DNA of 64,000 bases from Clavelina lepadiformis (Eukaryota > Chordata > Ascidiacea > Aplousobranchia > Clavelinidae): the NCBI RefSeq assembly GCF_947623445.1, contig NC_135246.1:19898288-19962287 (forward strand), written 5' to 3'. Each line of letters opens with the position of its first letter. The first letter of the stretch is position 1. The notes under the pieces are model-generated. The model worked only from the letters and a program-made list of their open reading frames with translations. It made no database searches and was not told where the DNA came from. Shown here piece by piece: positions 11,157 to 24,703 of the stretch. The position numbers and the translations under genes are program-made.

Positions 11157-12656
11157 TTATTGGTCATGCTCTGATGCGCTTTGTAACACAGCAGCGCTAG
11201 CTTGCGGTGTCTGATAAGATGACACCGCCACCTGCTGGGCGGCAAGACCCTGGGCTTGTAGATCTTGATATGAAGGGGGTGAATCTGCCAGCTTGGTCTG
11301 TAGAGCAATCTACAAGCAACAATGTTTTCTAGTAACTTAAAATTTAACATTATTACGCAATAATAATCATTATTTTGGTCGAGGTAACAGTTTACAATGA
11401 GTAGCTACAAAGAGACATGCAATTGGTGTTTGTGACGTAATACCACCACCTGTTCGTTATTTGGCGCCGAGTGAGTCATGACAACAACTCCAGCCTCTGA
11501 GTTACTGATGGATGAACTTCTCGATGATTTGTTGCCTCTGCGCTTTAAGTGCCTTAAGCAACCGGCCACCGCCGTAGCCAGCAGAGCAAACAAGGCAACC
11601 ATTCCAATCCAGAAGTCTACGCAATGAAATAGGACATTATCGATTTTATAAACTGATACTGGGCGCATAATGTAGCGATGTTCTAATATTCGTACATCAG
11701 CATGGGATTGGGTGAATTTTAATGCTTCAAATTTAAAGCAAAGTTCACTTGGTTGTTAAGAAGTAGGCCAATAGTTTAAACCAGCGGTTTTCAACCTCTT
11801 TCATACAGCGGCCCAGTATAATCAAACGACCCACCACCAAAATTTCCAGCTAAACATATGTAATATTGTTGTGCATACACAATAGCAAAAGAAAAATTAC
11901 TAAATGATATTGCTTTGAACAAAGACTCATGTATTAAATTTGTACACATTGACAGCAGCATGAGTGAGATGGCTGGTGTTGCATTTTAGTAACAAGCTCT
12001 CGCGACCCCTATAAAAAAGGCTAATGACCCCCAGGTTGAAAACCACCAGCCTAAATCGTTTGCTTAAAATATCTTGTACAGTAAAATACAGTAGTTTTAC
12101 GGTGACGTCATTAGGCTGCCACTCAATAAGACAGAAGCCATTCGGAAGCCACTGCAGTGGTTATAGAAAGACCAAGGTCTGTGTCAATAGGTTTGGTTTG
12201 CTATAACTTATTTTTATTGTAGAAGTTTCACAGAGTTAAACCAACTTACACCACATCGCCCAAACTTTCAGGCTGTAGCAGCAATCAGTGTAGTGGTCGT
12301 CTTCATAATCACAGCAGTAACCCCAAGTGTTATAAGTGTCTGCAAAAAATAATGAAATTGTTCTTCAACATTCTTGTTTTCTTTTCTTTAAAATATCAAA
12401 TATCAGCAACCATCCTACCATAGCACACCCTGTCCCAATTCTCCGAGGCCGTGTTGCATCTTTGGTAAGCCTGTGTTAGAACATAACAGCAAGATCAACT
12501 TTTAGAAAGTCGTCAGAAAAATACTTCATTTAAATTTAATAAAAATCAAGAATCATTTCAAGATTAATTCTAGAAACTATTTACCACAGAAATCCAACCT
12601 ACCTTAGTTGTCACAAATAAACTAACTAGGACGGAGAAGATGAAAAAGCGAAACAT
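11157..12656 (-). CDS. Shisa/WBP1/VOPP1-like cysteine-rich single-pass membrane protein with PPxY tail
   Basis: Five exons: 12603-12656, 12419-12470, 12250-12339, 11450-11616 and 11157-11309; phases fit and the product is 171 residues. Residues 1-18 are a signal peptide (MFRFFIFSVLVSLFVTTK). The short ectodomain has six cysteines in the order C, C, CC, CC (YQRC; RVCYG; WGYCCDY; TDCCYS), then WYFW leads into one membrane span (about residues 67-84). The cytosolic tail is basic and Ser-rich, and the last exon carries ADSPPSYQDL, a PPxY motif for WW domains. The six-cysteine pattern, membrane span and PPxY tail define the Shisa-like superfamily; WYFW and the small size favour the VOPP1/WBP1 branch, whose members sit on endo-lysosomal membranes and bind WW proteins. 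If the 11450 donor is skipped, exon 4 reads through to TAG at 11405 without PPSY, a possible isoform. Confidence 0.77.
11782..12048. mobile_element. hAT-type MITE in intron of the VOPP1-like gene
   Basis: About 267 bp bounded by inverted ends CAGCGGTTTTCAACCT and AGGTTGAAAACC. The CAGnGGTTnTCAACCT terminus is typical of hAT-derived non-autonomous elements. Flanking 8-mers (GTTTAAAC and GCCTAAAT) match at only 5 of 8 positions, so the target duplication is weak and the right edge uncertain by a few bases. There is no transposase frame. Confidence 0.65.
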
Positions 12657-13296
12657 TCTGAAATATCCCAACCTAATCGTTAAAGCCTAAAAACTTGTAT
12701 TTCGTCTGCGCACAACAAACTAAATCACAACAACTTCTTTCTGTAAAACATCGACATAGTTTAACTGATGCTTGGTGCGAAACAACTTCCGCAACTTTAC
12801 TTCAACATAATCGGACGCCCCACCTTGATGGGAAGCAATTTCACTAAAACAAAGAAAAGATTATTCCGGAACACTATGTTGCGTCATAAACGCGTTGCTG
12901 TTAATCATTAACCAGTTAATGTTTGGTAAACGAAACACAGGTACGTTGACCTAAGGTAAAGATGGAATGCCATATTTTAACATCTAAATCAAAGACGTCT
13001 TTGCTTCTAATGGAACTCAGGTGTAGCATGTATGAGCTATGCGTGACGCTACTGGAAGTTTTATATCAAAATGTGATCATGTTTTCTATCTAAACACTCA
13101 ATGGAATAAATGTGTCAAAATAATGAATAAATGTGTCAAAATAAATTTTATTAAGTATTTATACGAAAGGTGGTAATCCACCATAGAGTTACAGTCTGTT
13201 ATAAATGCACAGTAGGTTACACCGGATAAAAAGTAGAAAAACAAAAACACGAAAATAAAAGTGCAAAATATTATGAAGAACTCGACAACAGTGACG
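12657..13296. other. Intergenic: VOPP1-like promoter side and LRRIQ1 3' UTR
   Basis: Both neighbours are transcribed leftward, so this interval should hold the LRRIQ1 3' UTR (a minus-strand AATAAA lies at about 13147) and the upstream region of the VOPP1-like gene. A near-duplicate 19-bp phrase (AATGAATAAATGTGTCAAAA type) repeats at about 13103 and 13122. I see nothing else. Confidence 0.5.
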
Positions 13297-16200
13297 TCAC
13301 CTTCGTGCGCCCAACACGTCGTATTCTGGAAAACAAAATGAGAATTTTGTCGATTGTGTACGTGGCGTGTACAAACGAAAGATGCGAAACATGACAGCAA
13401 CCGCAGAAAGCAACCAGCTGTTTGTTCTGTCAACTTCAGCGCGTAGATGCGCGGAACTTACCGCCATGGCGATGCGCGATGTCAATCAAACGTTGCTTGC
13501 TTCTGCTTCTGGAACTCCCCAAGCTGCTCACAGACAAAACCTGGCCGAAATACACAAAACTGCTTATTTCGTCATAATCACTCGTTTTCTGGTGCGCAGG
13601 TCACGTGAAATGACTATCACGTGACCGTCCAAGTAGAATTGCGAAAATTTGTCCAAGACGTGATTATGACAAGACATGGCATTTATGACGTCACATTAGT
13701 TAATTATTACCAAGCCAACGAATTCGGAAAAACGCCTACGTCCTTACAACCCACCTCCATTCTCCCGCTGTGTGAAGCCGATTGTGCAATTTGGGGCAAG
13801 AACCCCGAATTTCCGTCGCTAGGTGGCCTCTTCGCGCGATTCTGGGCCGAGTGGTGATCACGTGATCTCGCCGAGCCTGCATCAGGACAACTGGCGCCAT
13901 TGTGAAGCCACCTGGGCAAGAAGATAAGAACATTTATTCGTGCAGTAACCTATATCAGGGCATGACCATTCACACGTGTCTTCGTGTGCCTTGTAGGTTG
14001 TAGACGCTGTTCAAACATTATGCTGGCATTTCTTGCTACGTACGACTAAGAGTTGTTCTTATCGAACGTTGAGTTATCTGCAGCACACAAGAGACTGTTC
14101 AGGCCATTTGGACAAGTCTATTAAATACTCAGTCGTATTATCAACTGCACGCAGGTGGCTTCGATGTACTCGCAAGTGTCACTCACTCGTAGGTGTACCG
14201 CAGCTTTCTTTCGTCCTCTTCTGACGGAATCTTGTCTTGGACTTCGAACGACCTCTCTCGCGCTGAAAGTAACAACACAACCGACCTTAATTGTGTGAAG
14301 GGGTCGGATTGATGACCAAGCGTGGCTCATGGCCGGAGCAGCATTAGAAGATGAATTGTTGGATAAGCTTCATAACTATGCCAATCTTACACAATAATCA
14401 ACGGGTTTAATTATATAACGACGTTGATTTTCCGATGTTGGCCCGCACACGTATCACAACACAGAAAATTTTCAACTTTTAAGTGTTGGTTTCATGAAAT
14501 ACGAGCACAGCCAGCCCAAGCAAGTAGTTTTCACTTGGTCAATAGTTGACATAAACCGCCCTAAACCGCAGCAGCAGGTTTGTATAAGAATTGACCATTC
14601 ACAAACCTTTGAAATACCCGACTCTAGTCTGCTGCTGTACCGGCTTCCGTCGAGTCATCAACGGTTGTGCAGTTCGCTGAGTCATGTCCTGAAATTTTTT
14701 CAACTTTTCATCCGCGTTCACTTCCTTCCTTTTCCGTCCTGATGAGAGGTATATATATCATATAATTCGAAGTGACAGGGATTGAACAGTGATATGAAAT
14801 AGTAGTGACCAACCTTTAAACTTTTTTGCTCTTTTCAGCATCAGCTCAGCAACAGATTTATTGCGAAATCCCCACTCGTTGGACAGAGTTTCCTTTTAAA
14901 ATTTAGAAAAAAACTAATAGTAAAAAATGTTCAACTTTGATACAAAAATCAGGCAACTTGTCACAACAATAAGCTAAGCTGCAGACCTCCCTCTGGCTAT
15001 GCCTGGAACTGAAGGTGTCCAATGTCGCGAATGATTCGCTGTCAAATTTATCAAAGTCTCCTTCATTGAAACTTCTGCTGCTCCCTGTATAAAGCCAGTA
15101 GCTTTAGTTGATAATTTTCAACATATCAGATGTGCCTCATAATTTTCAACGTGGTCCAAAATTACCTGAAGGAGTTATCGGTGGCAATGGCGGCTTTGAA
15201 TAAGCTCCGATGTTCTTGTAAAGATTTTGAGAATTGAAGTCTCCAGGCTAAAGAAAAAGCATTGAAAGTTGAAGATTATTCAATCATGAAGTCAATAAAG
15301 TCATAAAAGTTGAAATCCTCTACAACCACTTTATTTAAAGTTCTATTTATGTCATCTGTTACATAAACTGCACAATTGTTACTTCAGAATGGTGTAAAGA
15401 TAACTGATGCTGAGATGATGATCTACTCATCGCGTCGATTCTCGAGCTGCTCGATGGCACTCTAAGTGGTTGAGGTGTGATGTCTCTTGCGAAGTTGCTT
15501 CTAAAAGCCCAGCGCTGTTCAAAGCCGTCTTCATCAAAGTTAAGCTCAGAAAGATCAACTTCTTGGAAATCTTCATCTTCATTCGAGTCCTGGATGTTAT
15601 CAAAGCGGAAGATGTGATCAGGATCAAACAAAATAACCACTGATTGCGTTGAAAATAATTAACAAAGTGTAATGGCTTCAACTGTAAGGTGGTACGTGGA
15701 ACAGCAAGATGCCAGTAAGAGCACTTTTAATTAAGTATAGATGAACGGTTCTGTGCTGTTGAGTCCAAAATAGTGACTCAATTAATTATTGAGCAGTCGT
15801 TAAGAATTGTCAAGTGTTTGAAATGAATGTGTTGTACAGCCGTAAGGTTGGGACTCACGTCAAAAGAGTTAAATGCTTTTTTGATGTCTCTGCGAACTTT
15901 ATATCCCTTCCATGTAGATTGGATGAGCAGAGCTGATCTCTGCTGCTCATCCATTATAGGATAATTGATCTTGGCATCAGCAGAATCCTTTAAGTGAAAA
16001 GAATTTTATAGAAGTTATTTCAATCACAAATTAAAGCATCATAGAGTAAACAAAAAATGAAAATTATTTCGACAAAAAGTAAAAATATGAGCCCATGAAA
16101 AACTAAGATGAGTGCGAGCAGCCAATCTGGAGGAAATGATAAGTAAATTCCTGCTTCAATCACTACAGAACAAATTACATGCTCAATATCCAGTATTTCT

Positions 16201-19200
16201 TTCTGCGGATTAACTTTCGGCATCATTCCCGGCTTTTTCGTGACATCACTATAAGCATCACCATCGTTGTCATCTACAAACAAAAAACTTCAGTTTCAAT
16301 GACATTTGGTAAAACAACAAACATGTCCCAAGTTACTTGAACTTGACAAACTTGAGTGGGTCGCTGTTAACTACATAAACTAAGTTAATCATAAGATGCG
16401 CACTTGAAGAGTAATTTGAACATGAAAGATGTGAATATGAAAACTAACCAAGCTCTGGTTTGAGTTTGACTTGGTCAACTCCCTTCTTGTCAGGTGCCAT
16501 TGTTGAGTCTTGCGGTAACTCACCAAAAGAGCTTTCCAGGAAAATCTTTTCACTCGATGGTGAATTTTTGTCTTGGGATAATAGATCTTGCTTGTTGTGT
16601 GACTTCTCTTCCATCAAAGATGATTTTTCAATTACACCAGTGCTTGTGTTAAGGTCGATGAGTTCAACTACAACTTTGTTCTCAGATTGTGGGGACCAGT
16701 CAAGCTGCTTCGATTCTAGAAACTGCCTGTGAGATGACAAAGTTGAACAAAGAAAAAAATTCTAAATGAAGAATTAGTGAACTCCAAGTACATCATGTTA
16801 AGTTGCAAAATGAAAGCTTGATGGAAATATGGGTGCAAACAACACATTAACTTGCCGGTGTTTAGCTGCAATTGCTAGATGTTTCTTGAGGTAATCACAG
16901 TGATAAGCAAAAATATCCGGAGGCATCACGAGTATCTCAAAATCTTCGTCGATCTTATTCTTCACCTTCCATCCACTTAAGCTCCGAGCGTCTTCCTTTT
17001 CGGCAGAAACAAGTTCCAGATATTTATTCAAATGCGTTCCGAGCTTTTTCAATTCCTCACTTCCATGTGAGACTTGTAAACTTGCACATCGTGTAAAAGG
17101 AAGTGCGAAGAATTGTTTCATAACTTCAAGCTGAGGGTTGCTGGATCGTAGCCGGGTATCGTTTAAATCCCAGAATAATACATCAAATCCACATGATTTT
17201 GCCAACTCGTGTGCTCGCATTTCCTGGTCTTTTGTGAGAAGATTTTCTGATAACGACAATTCCGAAAAACTGCTGAAACTTTCAAGTCCTTTGCATAAAA
17301 GTTCAAAGTCAGATACCAGATTCTGGTTCAAGTTCAATCTCATCAACGAGGGGGCTGTGGAAGGGTCAAAGTTCAAGTTTTCGAGATTGATTTGGTTTTG
17401 GTGTAAATCCAATTCAATCAAGGACGGCAGCCACACGGTAAGAGAAAGTTTCAAAGCTTTGATGCTGTTTTGGCTCAAGTCAAGATGGGCAAGTAACACC
17501 TGGACAAGAACAATCACAGTCATATGCAGACTACAATGTATGCAGCGTAGAGTCACAATCAGAGAGTGACAGTGGAGTAAGAAGCAACATGGCGATAACA
17601 CACTTACAGCGTTCCTTAAACTCTGCAGGGGGATCTCGTCGAAGCAGTTGTTTGAAGCAACGATGCTTCGGATCAAAGCACAATTCTCTATCCCATCCAA
17701 GCTGGACAGATTGTTGCGGGAAATATCCAACGTTAGCAAGGAGCTCACTGCACTTAGCCCAGATATGCTGAGCAGCTGGTTGTCTGATAACCTGAGAAAG
17801 TGTTACCAGCATATTGAGACAATGCACAAAAGGAATAGTTTGTTTTAAGAAACCATCTGTTTTGAAACCATCCAAATTTGTTCATATGAGGCTATAACCA
17901 TTATAGCAGCTGGCTATGTAAGTAAAGAATAAGTTTTTTGTAAATAACATTTTTTTAGTCCTAGCTCTCAGAGTCTTTCTAGAGTCAGCTAAAAGCTGTG
18001 AAAAATGTTCGGTCGAGAAACGTTGACCTAAATCAGGGCTACTCAATTGGCGGACCGCGGTTCGAATGCGGACCTTTTCAATGTTGAATCCGGACTTTAT
18101 CTGTCTCAGTATTTACAAAAAATGAAATTGTTCATCATTAGTTTTGTTATTCCTGCTTATTCAATTAATCAGCGAGTGTGTAAGTGGTAAATTAATACCC
18201 ATCCAGAGAATTATTATATTATATACCGTATTTTAATACATTTGTATGACTGTAAGTTATTTCATGAGAGTTATAACGGACCTAAGAAAATTTTGAACTT
18301 TTGTAACTGGACCTTTGCTAAGAATAGTTGAGTAGCCCTGACCTACTTAATGTGTTTCAAATGACATTAACTGTACGGAGACATTTAAAGTTATGACAGT
18401 TAGACTCACAACAGGGGATGTACCTGATATGAGACAGGCTGCACGCACTTTCCAGGCCCTGCACCTTCGTGATGTTGTTCCTGGATAAATCAATGAGCTG
18501 GAGCTCTCTGCATCTGTCCAATCCGTGGATCGACGTTAGTGAGTTGCTAACGGCAACCAGGGTTTCCAACCTCTTCATCCCATCACATGACATCACGCTG
18601 ATGCGATTGTTCGACACGTTGATGTGCTGGCAATAGACACAACATAATATTCTGGTTTAATATCTTCACATTCAAGCATACATTGAACATGATAGCGCAG
18701 TGACAGTAATGCGCTACTGTACGTGCACATTTCACCAAGTAGCTATATCTGAAGATGTACGCCCACCCTGCTATGCAATGGTAGTGATATTGGGAACGCA
18801 GAAAAATATAACAATGACAATGTTGGAATGAAGCCTTTGGCTCCTAACCTTCAAGGTTGGGCAACTCTGCAAACCTTCCAATGACACCAGACCACAGCTG
18901 AGCAGGGTTAGATGGGTGAGGTTGGCACATCGCTGGATCTGCGTTAAATTTCTGCCACTCTGCGACAGGTTTGACAGGAATAACCGAGAGAGTGTGTGGA
19001 GGTCACGAACTTCTGGCAACTCCCTGTAATGCGGCCACTTACCTGAAGAAGGAAAATAATAAGCAGTGAAATATTTTCAAAACAACAAACAATACGTCAG
19101 TGGTAAGTTTTAAACGGTGTTTGAGAGCGTAGTGATATAACACAGGTAAGTTTAACCAGAAAAAAGTCAGAAAGCAGGAGGGCTAATTATGTAAAGGACA

Positions 19201-22200
19201 GAGAATTTTTCTGACTTTTTATTTCGTCGCCAAGATTGATTTAAAACACAATGAAAAGTCAATGAAGAGTCCAGAAGTGCATGATGTAGTCAAAAGTAAA
19301 AATCTCTGTCATGTCATCCTAAAGTAATAACCTGTCAATAACTGCTAACTTACCATTAACTATCTCGTCTTCTGTTATTGGGGGCATCCTTTTCGCGGCA
19401 GAGGACTTTCGAATTGTCCGTCGTAGATGAGGTTTGGCGACCACTTCAGATCTCGCATCTTGCCACCTCTGGCATTTATTCCTCCATGTCTCCCACATCA
19501 CCGCTATATCAGGACATTCGTGCTTGGAACGATCTTGTGGGACTTTCTTCCAGGAGTCCTCTGCAATGATCTCTGACTCAACTAAAGAGGAGATTGGGTG
19601 ATGATGACTGTTTATTGGTGATCTAACATTTTCTTCATCGATGTTATCAGTGAAAATTTTGTGGTCATCCAATGCAACATCTTCCTCCACATCACCTTGC
19701 ATGGAAGTTATTCCGTCATCTTCACTTGGTTGTGTCATGTTGCAATCTCCATCGTGAGCAACAACAGGTTGAACAGCAACACTGGGAACATCGCTAGAGT
19801 TATCGGTCTGTGTTAGAAATGAACCTAAGGAGATGGATTTTAAGGAATCGTCATGGCTGGATGGTGCTGAACTCTTTGGCTTTGTGTCTTCCAATAAAAC
19901 AGCCTGTTCTTTGTGCTCAGCTTCAACTATATATGGATGAATCATCACAACATTGTCCTGCGAAGTGTCTTCATTTAAAATCCGACCTGGAATCGAAGAA
20001 GTTTGATTGGAATCTAGAGTGAACACATCTTCAGTCTCCTCTGGAATTGGCTCGCTTGTCTCTTTACAAACAATGACTTCAACTTCATCGTCATGAGCTT
20101 TGATGGGTGGGGAGTCGGATAATTCAGTTAATAATTCTTCGTTGTCATCTGGACGTTTTTTCCACATCTCGTTGTTCTCTTGGTAATCTTTATTGACCAC
20201 TTTGATAGCTGATGATGAGCAAGGAACCGATGCCTGCACTCCATGTTTTCCTGGATGAGATTCATCAGGATCATTGCCACCAGTTGATAAAGATGTTGCC
20301 GGTTCTGGAGGATTTTCACTGCTAGGTCGGCGTAGATGGGAAACACTCAAATCTTTTTGTTGAAACGATGAACCGAGCTCTTTTTCTTTTTCTGTGATGA
20401 AACTTGTTTCATTTTTTATTTCTTTCCTCCACTCAGTCCGGACTTTGCCTGGCAGAGGCGAGCCACAAGCGATAGAGTCGCTTAAGATCGAGTGATCTGC
20501 TTGTGTCAGGGATGATTGACTTCCCAATGCTTTTGGAGGAGAGAGTTGTACTGATGACTCCAATATGCTTAAGTCATGATCCAAAGTATTCTGTATCAAG
20601 CCAACCTGTTGTCCAACTTGACAAGAGTTTCCTTCATGGCCTGTGACTACACTTTCTTGTGCTTTCTCTTGAATTCTGGCAGAAGAAAACTTTTCACTTC
20701 CTCGTTGATTGATTTTGGAATTTTTTGAGAAGGAAACACTTTTCTCTAACACGGCCACATCCTGTGCTATCATCTGCAGTAAACCACCCTCACAATGTGG
20801 ACGGTGATCTTTCTCACCACTTGTTCTTTTAAGTGGCGACTCATTCAGTGACAAGATTGGATCCTTCTTTCCACCAGAGTCAGATTGTTCAAGTTTGCTT
20901 TCCTTGAGCTTATCACCTGCATCTAGTGTGAGACTTCCTGATTGATGCACATCTTGCTTTGAAAGCTTTAAGTTGAGGTTGGGTTCTTTGGCTGTGCTTC
21001 CATCATCTGCATCTTCTCTCGTTGCAATAACATGAGTTTCTGTTTTATGATCACTTTCTCTAGGTTTGCTCGGATCTGAATCCATCGTGACATCATTGCA
21101 GGCAACGGTGACATCATCAGTGACCATCGGAATGTTTTCTGGGTCATCTTGAAGTTTGATTTTATTTTTAAAATGATCCGAATTGGAAGTGGGCTGTTCT
21201 ACTTGTCTCTCGGCCATCCGACGTTCCTCTATCTCACGAATTCGCTGCTCTCTCTGCTTTACACGCAACTTTGTCAACCTATCGTGCAAGATGCCGGCGT
21301 ACATCCTCCTTGACTGATACCCTCGAAAGTGGCGCTGGAAAAGCATGACAAGAACAATAATGCTTCTTGTGAAATCACATAATGAGCGATGAAACATTAC
21401 ATTTGCAATTAAGCAGGAACGTTATTAGCAAGGCAACCTGAATCAAGGTGGCTGCTTCATTGGTGCGCTGCTCTTCAAAAAACTTTTGTTGTTTCTTGAG
21501 CTCGGACAATATTTTACTTTCTGCTTCCTCCAGCGCAGTGAGATGTTGATGGGATGCGACTCGCTCAGACTCGATATCGTCCATTCGAAGAGCAACTTCT
21601 TCATAGAAAGATGCCTGGAACTCCTGGAAGATTCAGCGTTTTACTTCAATAATAAAATCGGAGTCGATCGGCTTCTAAAGGAAGCTGAGGGTTGTGGAGG
21701 ACACACTCAGGCTCTATCCTTGCAGATAAAACTACACGAGATATTAAACGGCAGAATTTGCAGATTTTTATAAGACACCATTTTTACCTTCATCCTTCGA
21801 TCACTTTCAATTTTTTGTTGCTTGAAATCAAAAACTTCATTCTTCTCTTCATTGTGGTCAAGCGTTTCTCTTTGATTCATTTCATTAAAGTTATCAACTG
21901 AATTTTGGTTCCCAGCATCAAGACAATGATCAAGGACTTCTTCATCTAAGACAGATGTTCTTGATGTTGTCGGTTCAATGAGAAGATCTTCACTTTCTTC
22001 AACAAATGAACGAAGTTCTAGAAAAGTAATTGACGCAACAGACGCCATTTTGAAAACTCACTAGCTCTCCAGTTGATAAAAATACAACTGTTAAGTTGGT
22101 TACATCTAACGAAAAATATTCCGGCCACACACTATATATATATATATATATATGTATAAACTATAGCTTATATATTTTGTCGACTACACATATGATACAT

Positions 22201-23748
22201 TCTATTTAATTTTGCTGTTCCAGACACCAGTGCCATGCATTTTACAATTTGATGTCATAATTACTACTGCCTATGTCACAGCTAGCAATAGTTTGCAACA
22301 TATATTTGGTAATAACTGCTTAACTATGACATATATCAAATATTATGAAAACATTCTTTCTCTGGTATACCTACCGACAAATATTCTTTAGGTTAACGTC
22401 TAACGTCAACCAATTTCAGCATTTCCTTCACCTCACTTTAAAGCAATGTTCAGGTCAGACATTTGCAATCAGTCTTTATAGTGATGTCCTCAAAGTAAAA
22501 GAAACAGGATTAAGCCTGCAATCTCACCTTCAGTGATTGACGTTTCATTCTCATCAACAATAGCCACGTTTTCAACTTCAATTAGTTCTTTGTCATTCAC
22601 AGTGGACAATCTCGAATGGCAGCGCGTCACATTTTCCTCAACCTACAAACAAAAAGAAATCCGAGACTCTTAAGTTGTTCGTTTCATTCATGATCTTCTA
22701 CATTCCACATCATTGACAGATTATACTGATTTCTGTATGGGATGTGGCATCAGATAATAATCTATTGAGGTTTGTGCAAACATGAATATCATGTCAGCCA
22801 ATGAACGACAAATCTAATGCTATTTATGATGTACCTTATATGATATATGATGATGTATGATTACCTTATGATGTAAGGAGTTTGACTTAAATAATCATCA
22901 TTATCAAATTAACTCTCTTTTGAACTGGAAGACTTGCTTTTACTTTGCTACTTTATTAGACAACGTATCATGCTATTTTCTTGATATAATTTAAATCTAA
23001 GCAAAGCAACTTATTGAAAATTAACTGATCACCTCTTTCAGAACTTCCTCAGCATTGAAAAGAATATCTTCCGTCTTCTTAGATTGTGCTGAGGTTTTTT
23101 CAAGGAAAAGTAGAATCCAATCTTGGTTGTCTAAATTTCACATACGTATGATATATAGGCATTGAGATAATACGAACAACATTTAGACATGTTTTAAACT
23201 TTTTGTGTAATTGTTACGTTTTTACATCATCAAAGTTGGAATATTCTGTAACTTTGCACACATACATGCTCATTTTCAGCAAGATCTTGTGTAGTGCCAA
23301 ACAACCAAAACTGACAAGAACGCGTGTGCAAAAAAGCTCGGACATAATGGAAGCGCGTACTTAGGTGTGCAATTACACAGTAGTGGTAGCAGTTTGACTT
23401 ATTTAATCTCTAAACCTATTGAAAATTGAGTGCACAGAAGTTCTGTACAAGTCATTAAAGGAAAAATAATGCACTTAAAGTGCGCCACTATAGCTCATGA
23501 AAAACAGTATTAAGTGTGCCTATGCCAAACTCTGCAGTCTGGTCCACAGGAAAACTTAAATGAGAAAAAGTTATCTTCAAAGAAAAAGTAAAACACTATG
23601 GTTAATCTCCCATACCTTCACTTCTTGTTTCTTCCTTTATTTCTTCGTTCTCATAAAAATTGATCGGAAGATCATCATCGACATCTTGCAAAGATGAGTC
23701 AGAAAGTGCGTCAAGTTCAGCTTTTATTTCATCTTCAAAATCACTCAT
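13297..23748 (-). CDS. LRRIQ1: LRRIQ1 homologue: leucine-rich repeats and IQ motif protein, 22 exons
   Basis: Exons: 23616-23748, 23033-23130, 22528-22642, 21788-22017, 21438-21623, 19354-21334, 18849-19042, 18424-18626, 17608-17791, 16852-17499, 16449-16722, 16179-16273, 15859-15987, 15383-15589, 15166-15247, 14987-15084, 14814-14892, 14607-14738, 14187-14262, 13755-13911, 13462-13540, 13297-13325. All have GT/AG borders; the sum is 5409 nt in one frame, 1802 residues (human LRRIQ1 is about 1700). Start MSDFEDEIKAELDALSDSSL; acidic and coiled N-terminus; IQ motif at about 248-264 (LIQRHFRGYQSRR); a 660-codon exon of low-complexity Ser/Asp/Glu sequence; about ten LRRs at 930-1210 (HINVSNNRI, LDISRNNL, LDLSQNSI); second IQ at about 1462-1481 (SALLIQSTWKGYKVRRD); EWGFRNKSVAELMLKRAKK and YEWLHN near the C-terminus, as in vertebrate LRRIQ1. 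IQ motifs bind calmodulin; the cellular role is poorly known. Least certain: the start of exon 14, the end of exon 12 and the last 9-residue exon. Confidence 0.88.
18034..18340. mobile_element. hAT-type MITE in LRRIQ1 intron 8
   Basis: 307 bp bounded by CAGGGCTACTCAA and its inverse TTGAGTAGCCCTG, the terminus seen in hAT-derived MITEs. Flanks ACCTAAAT (18026-18033) and ACCTACTT (18341-18348) agree at 6 of 8 positions, as expected of a decayed 8-bp target duplication. There is no coding frame. Confidence 0.8.
22133..22153. repeat. (TA)n microsatellite
   Basis: About ten uninterrupted TA dinucleotides in intron 3 of the LRRIQ1 gene. Confidence 0.9.
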
Positions 23749-23884
23749 GACTCACAAACTCAGCATGTGCCCGATTTCAAGATTTTCATTAATATACATA
23801 CGAAGGACCTGATTGTCTTGTACTATTTTATAAAGTCAAAGTTAGGCTAAGGCTTAAGCCATATACTGGTGCAATCCGTAAAGT

Positions 23885-24130
23885 TTCATTGATTGCACAA
23901 CGCGACTGAAAATTATGGCAGTTTTTGATGAAAAATTCTGCTTGCAAAGATGCAAAATTTGGCATGATAGCATGCATTGAAGCAACAGTTTTTATTTGTT
24001 ATAAATTGGTATTCAATTGCCTAGTTTTTCTTTGTTTATTTATCATAAATCGGGGTGAGGATAAAAAAGTTTCGCATGCACATTGATGAATCTCGTGCGT
24101 GTAGCTGCAACAGTTTCCACTGTGGCTGTA
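23885..24130. repeat. Diverged tandem repeat, left copy
   Basis: Resembles 24440-24692 at an offset of about 562 bp. Shared phrases include TTTTTCTTTGTTTATTTAT, AAATCGG followed by GATAAAAAAGTTT, and TTTCCACT. Similarity is patchy, so the duplication is old. There is no gene. It lies upstream of LRRIQ1. Confidence 0.6.
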
Positions 24131-24439
24131 CAATAGAAGGAAAGTCCTGCATTGAAAGTTTGCATTTTAGCACAGGCAGATTTACACCAAAAAACAGGGT
24201 CCATGTTTTGTGCTTCGACAATATTTAAACTCTAAATATTTCTTGCCTAAACTAGGTCTACACTAATATGTAGTTTAATAACAGGCCTACCCCAATACAG
24301 GCCTACTCCTAGTTTAATAAATGGGCCAAGTAAAAAACCATTGGTTTGCACTTTAGCACTTGCAATTTTTGTTGCTTTTTTCTTGTGACATGATTTTGTG
24401 ATGGAAAACCGGATTGACTGAAGCAGATATTTATGCCAG

Positions 24440-24692
24440 TGGCGTAACGATATTTGATGTTGAAAGTAGTCATCAGCAATTTACGGTAAGAAATTGTGCG
24501 TGCAAAGACAAACTTTTTGGAGTGATGTCGTGCACTGAAGCCTCATTTCTTTGTTTGTTTATAAATTGGCATTCAAACTAACAGTTTTTCTTTGTTTATT
24601 TATTACAAATCGGCATGAAGATAAAAAAGTTTGACAAGTTGTTGAATCTGATGCGCGAATGTGCCACATTTTCCACTACGGACAATTGTAAA
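24440..24692. repeat. Diverged tandem repeat, right copy
   Basis: Partner of 23885-24130. It runs directly into the 595-bp direct repeat at 24704. Confidence 0.6.
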
Positions 24693-24703
24693 TTTTCTTG
24701 TAA

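Noticed and set aside
10783..11200. Several overlapping frames on both strands
   Set aside because: They overlap the 3' end of the VOPP1-like gene in conflicting frames and show no motifs.
13367..13857. Plus-strand open frames of 78-85 codons
   Set aside because: They are antisense shadows of the last LRRIQ1 exons, which have matching splice sites and phases.
15590..15681. Extended version of LRRIQ1 exon 14 starting after AATCAG
   Set aside because: It gives a pleasing reading (VILFDPDHIFRF) but the phase does not match exon 13, and an in-frame stop lies just upstream. The start at 15589 keeps phase.
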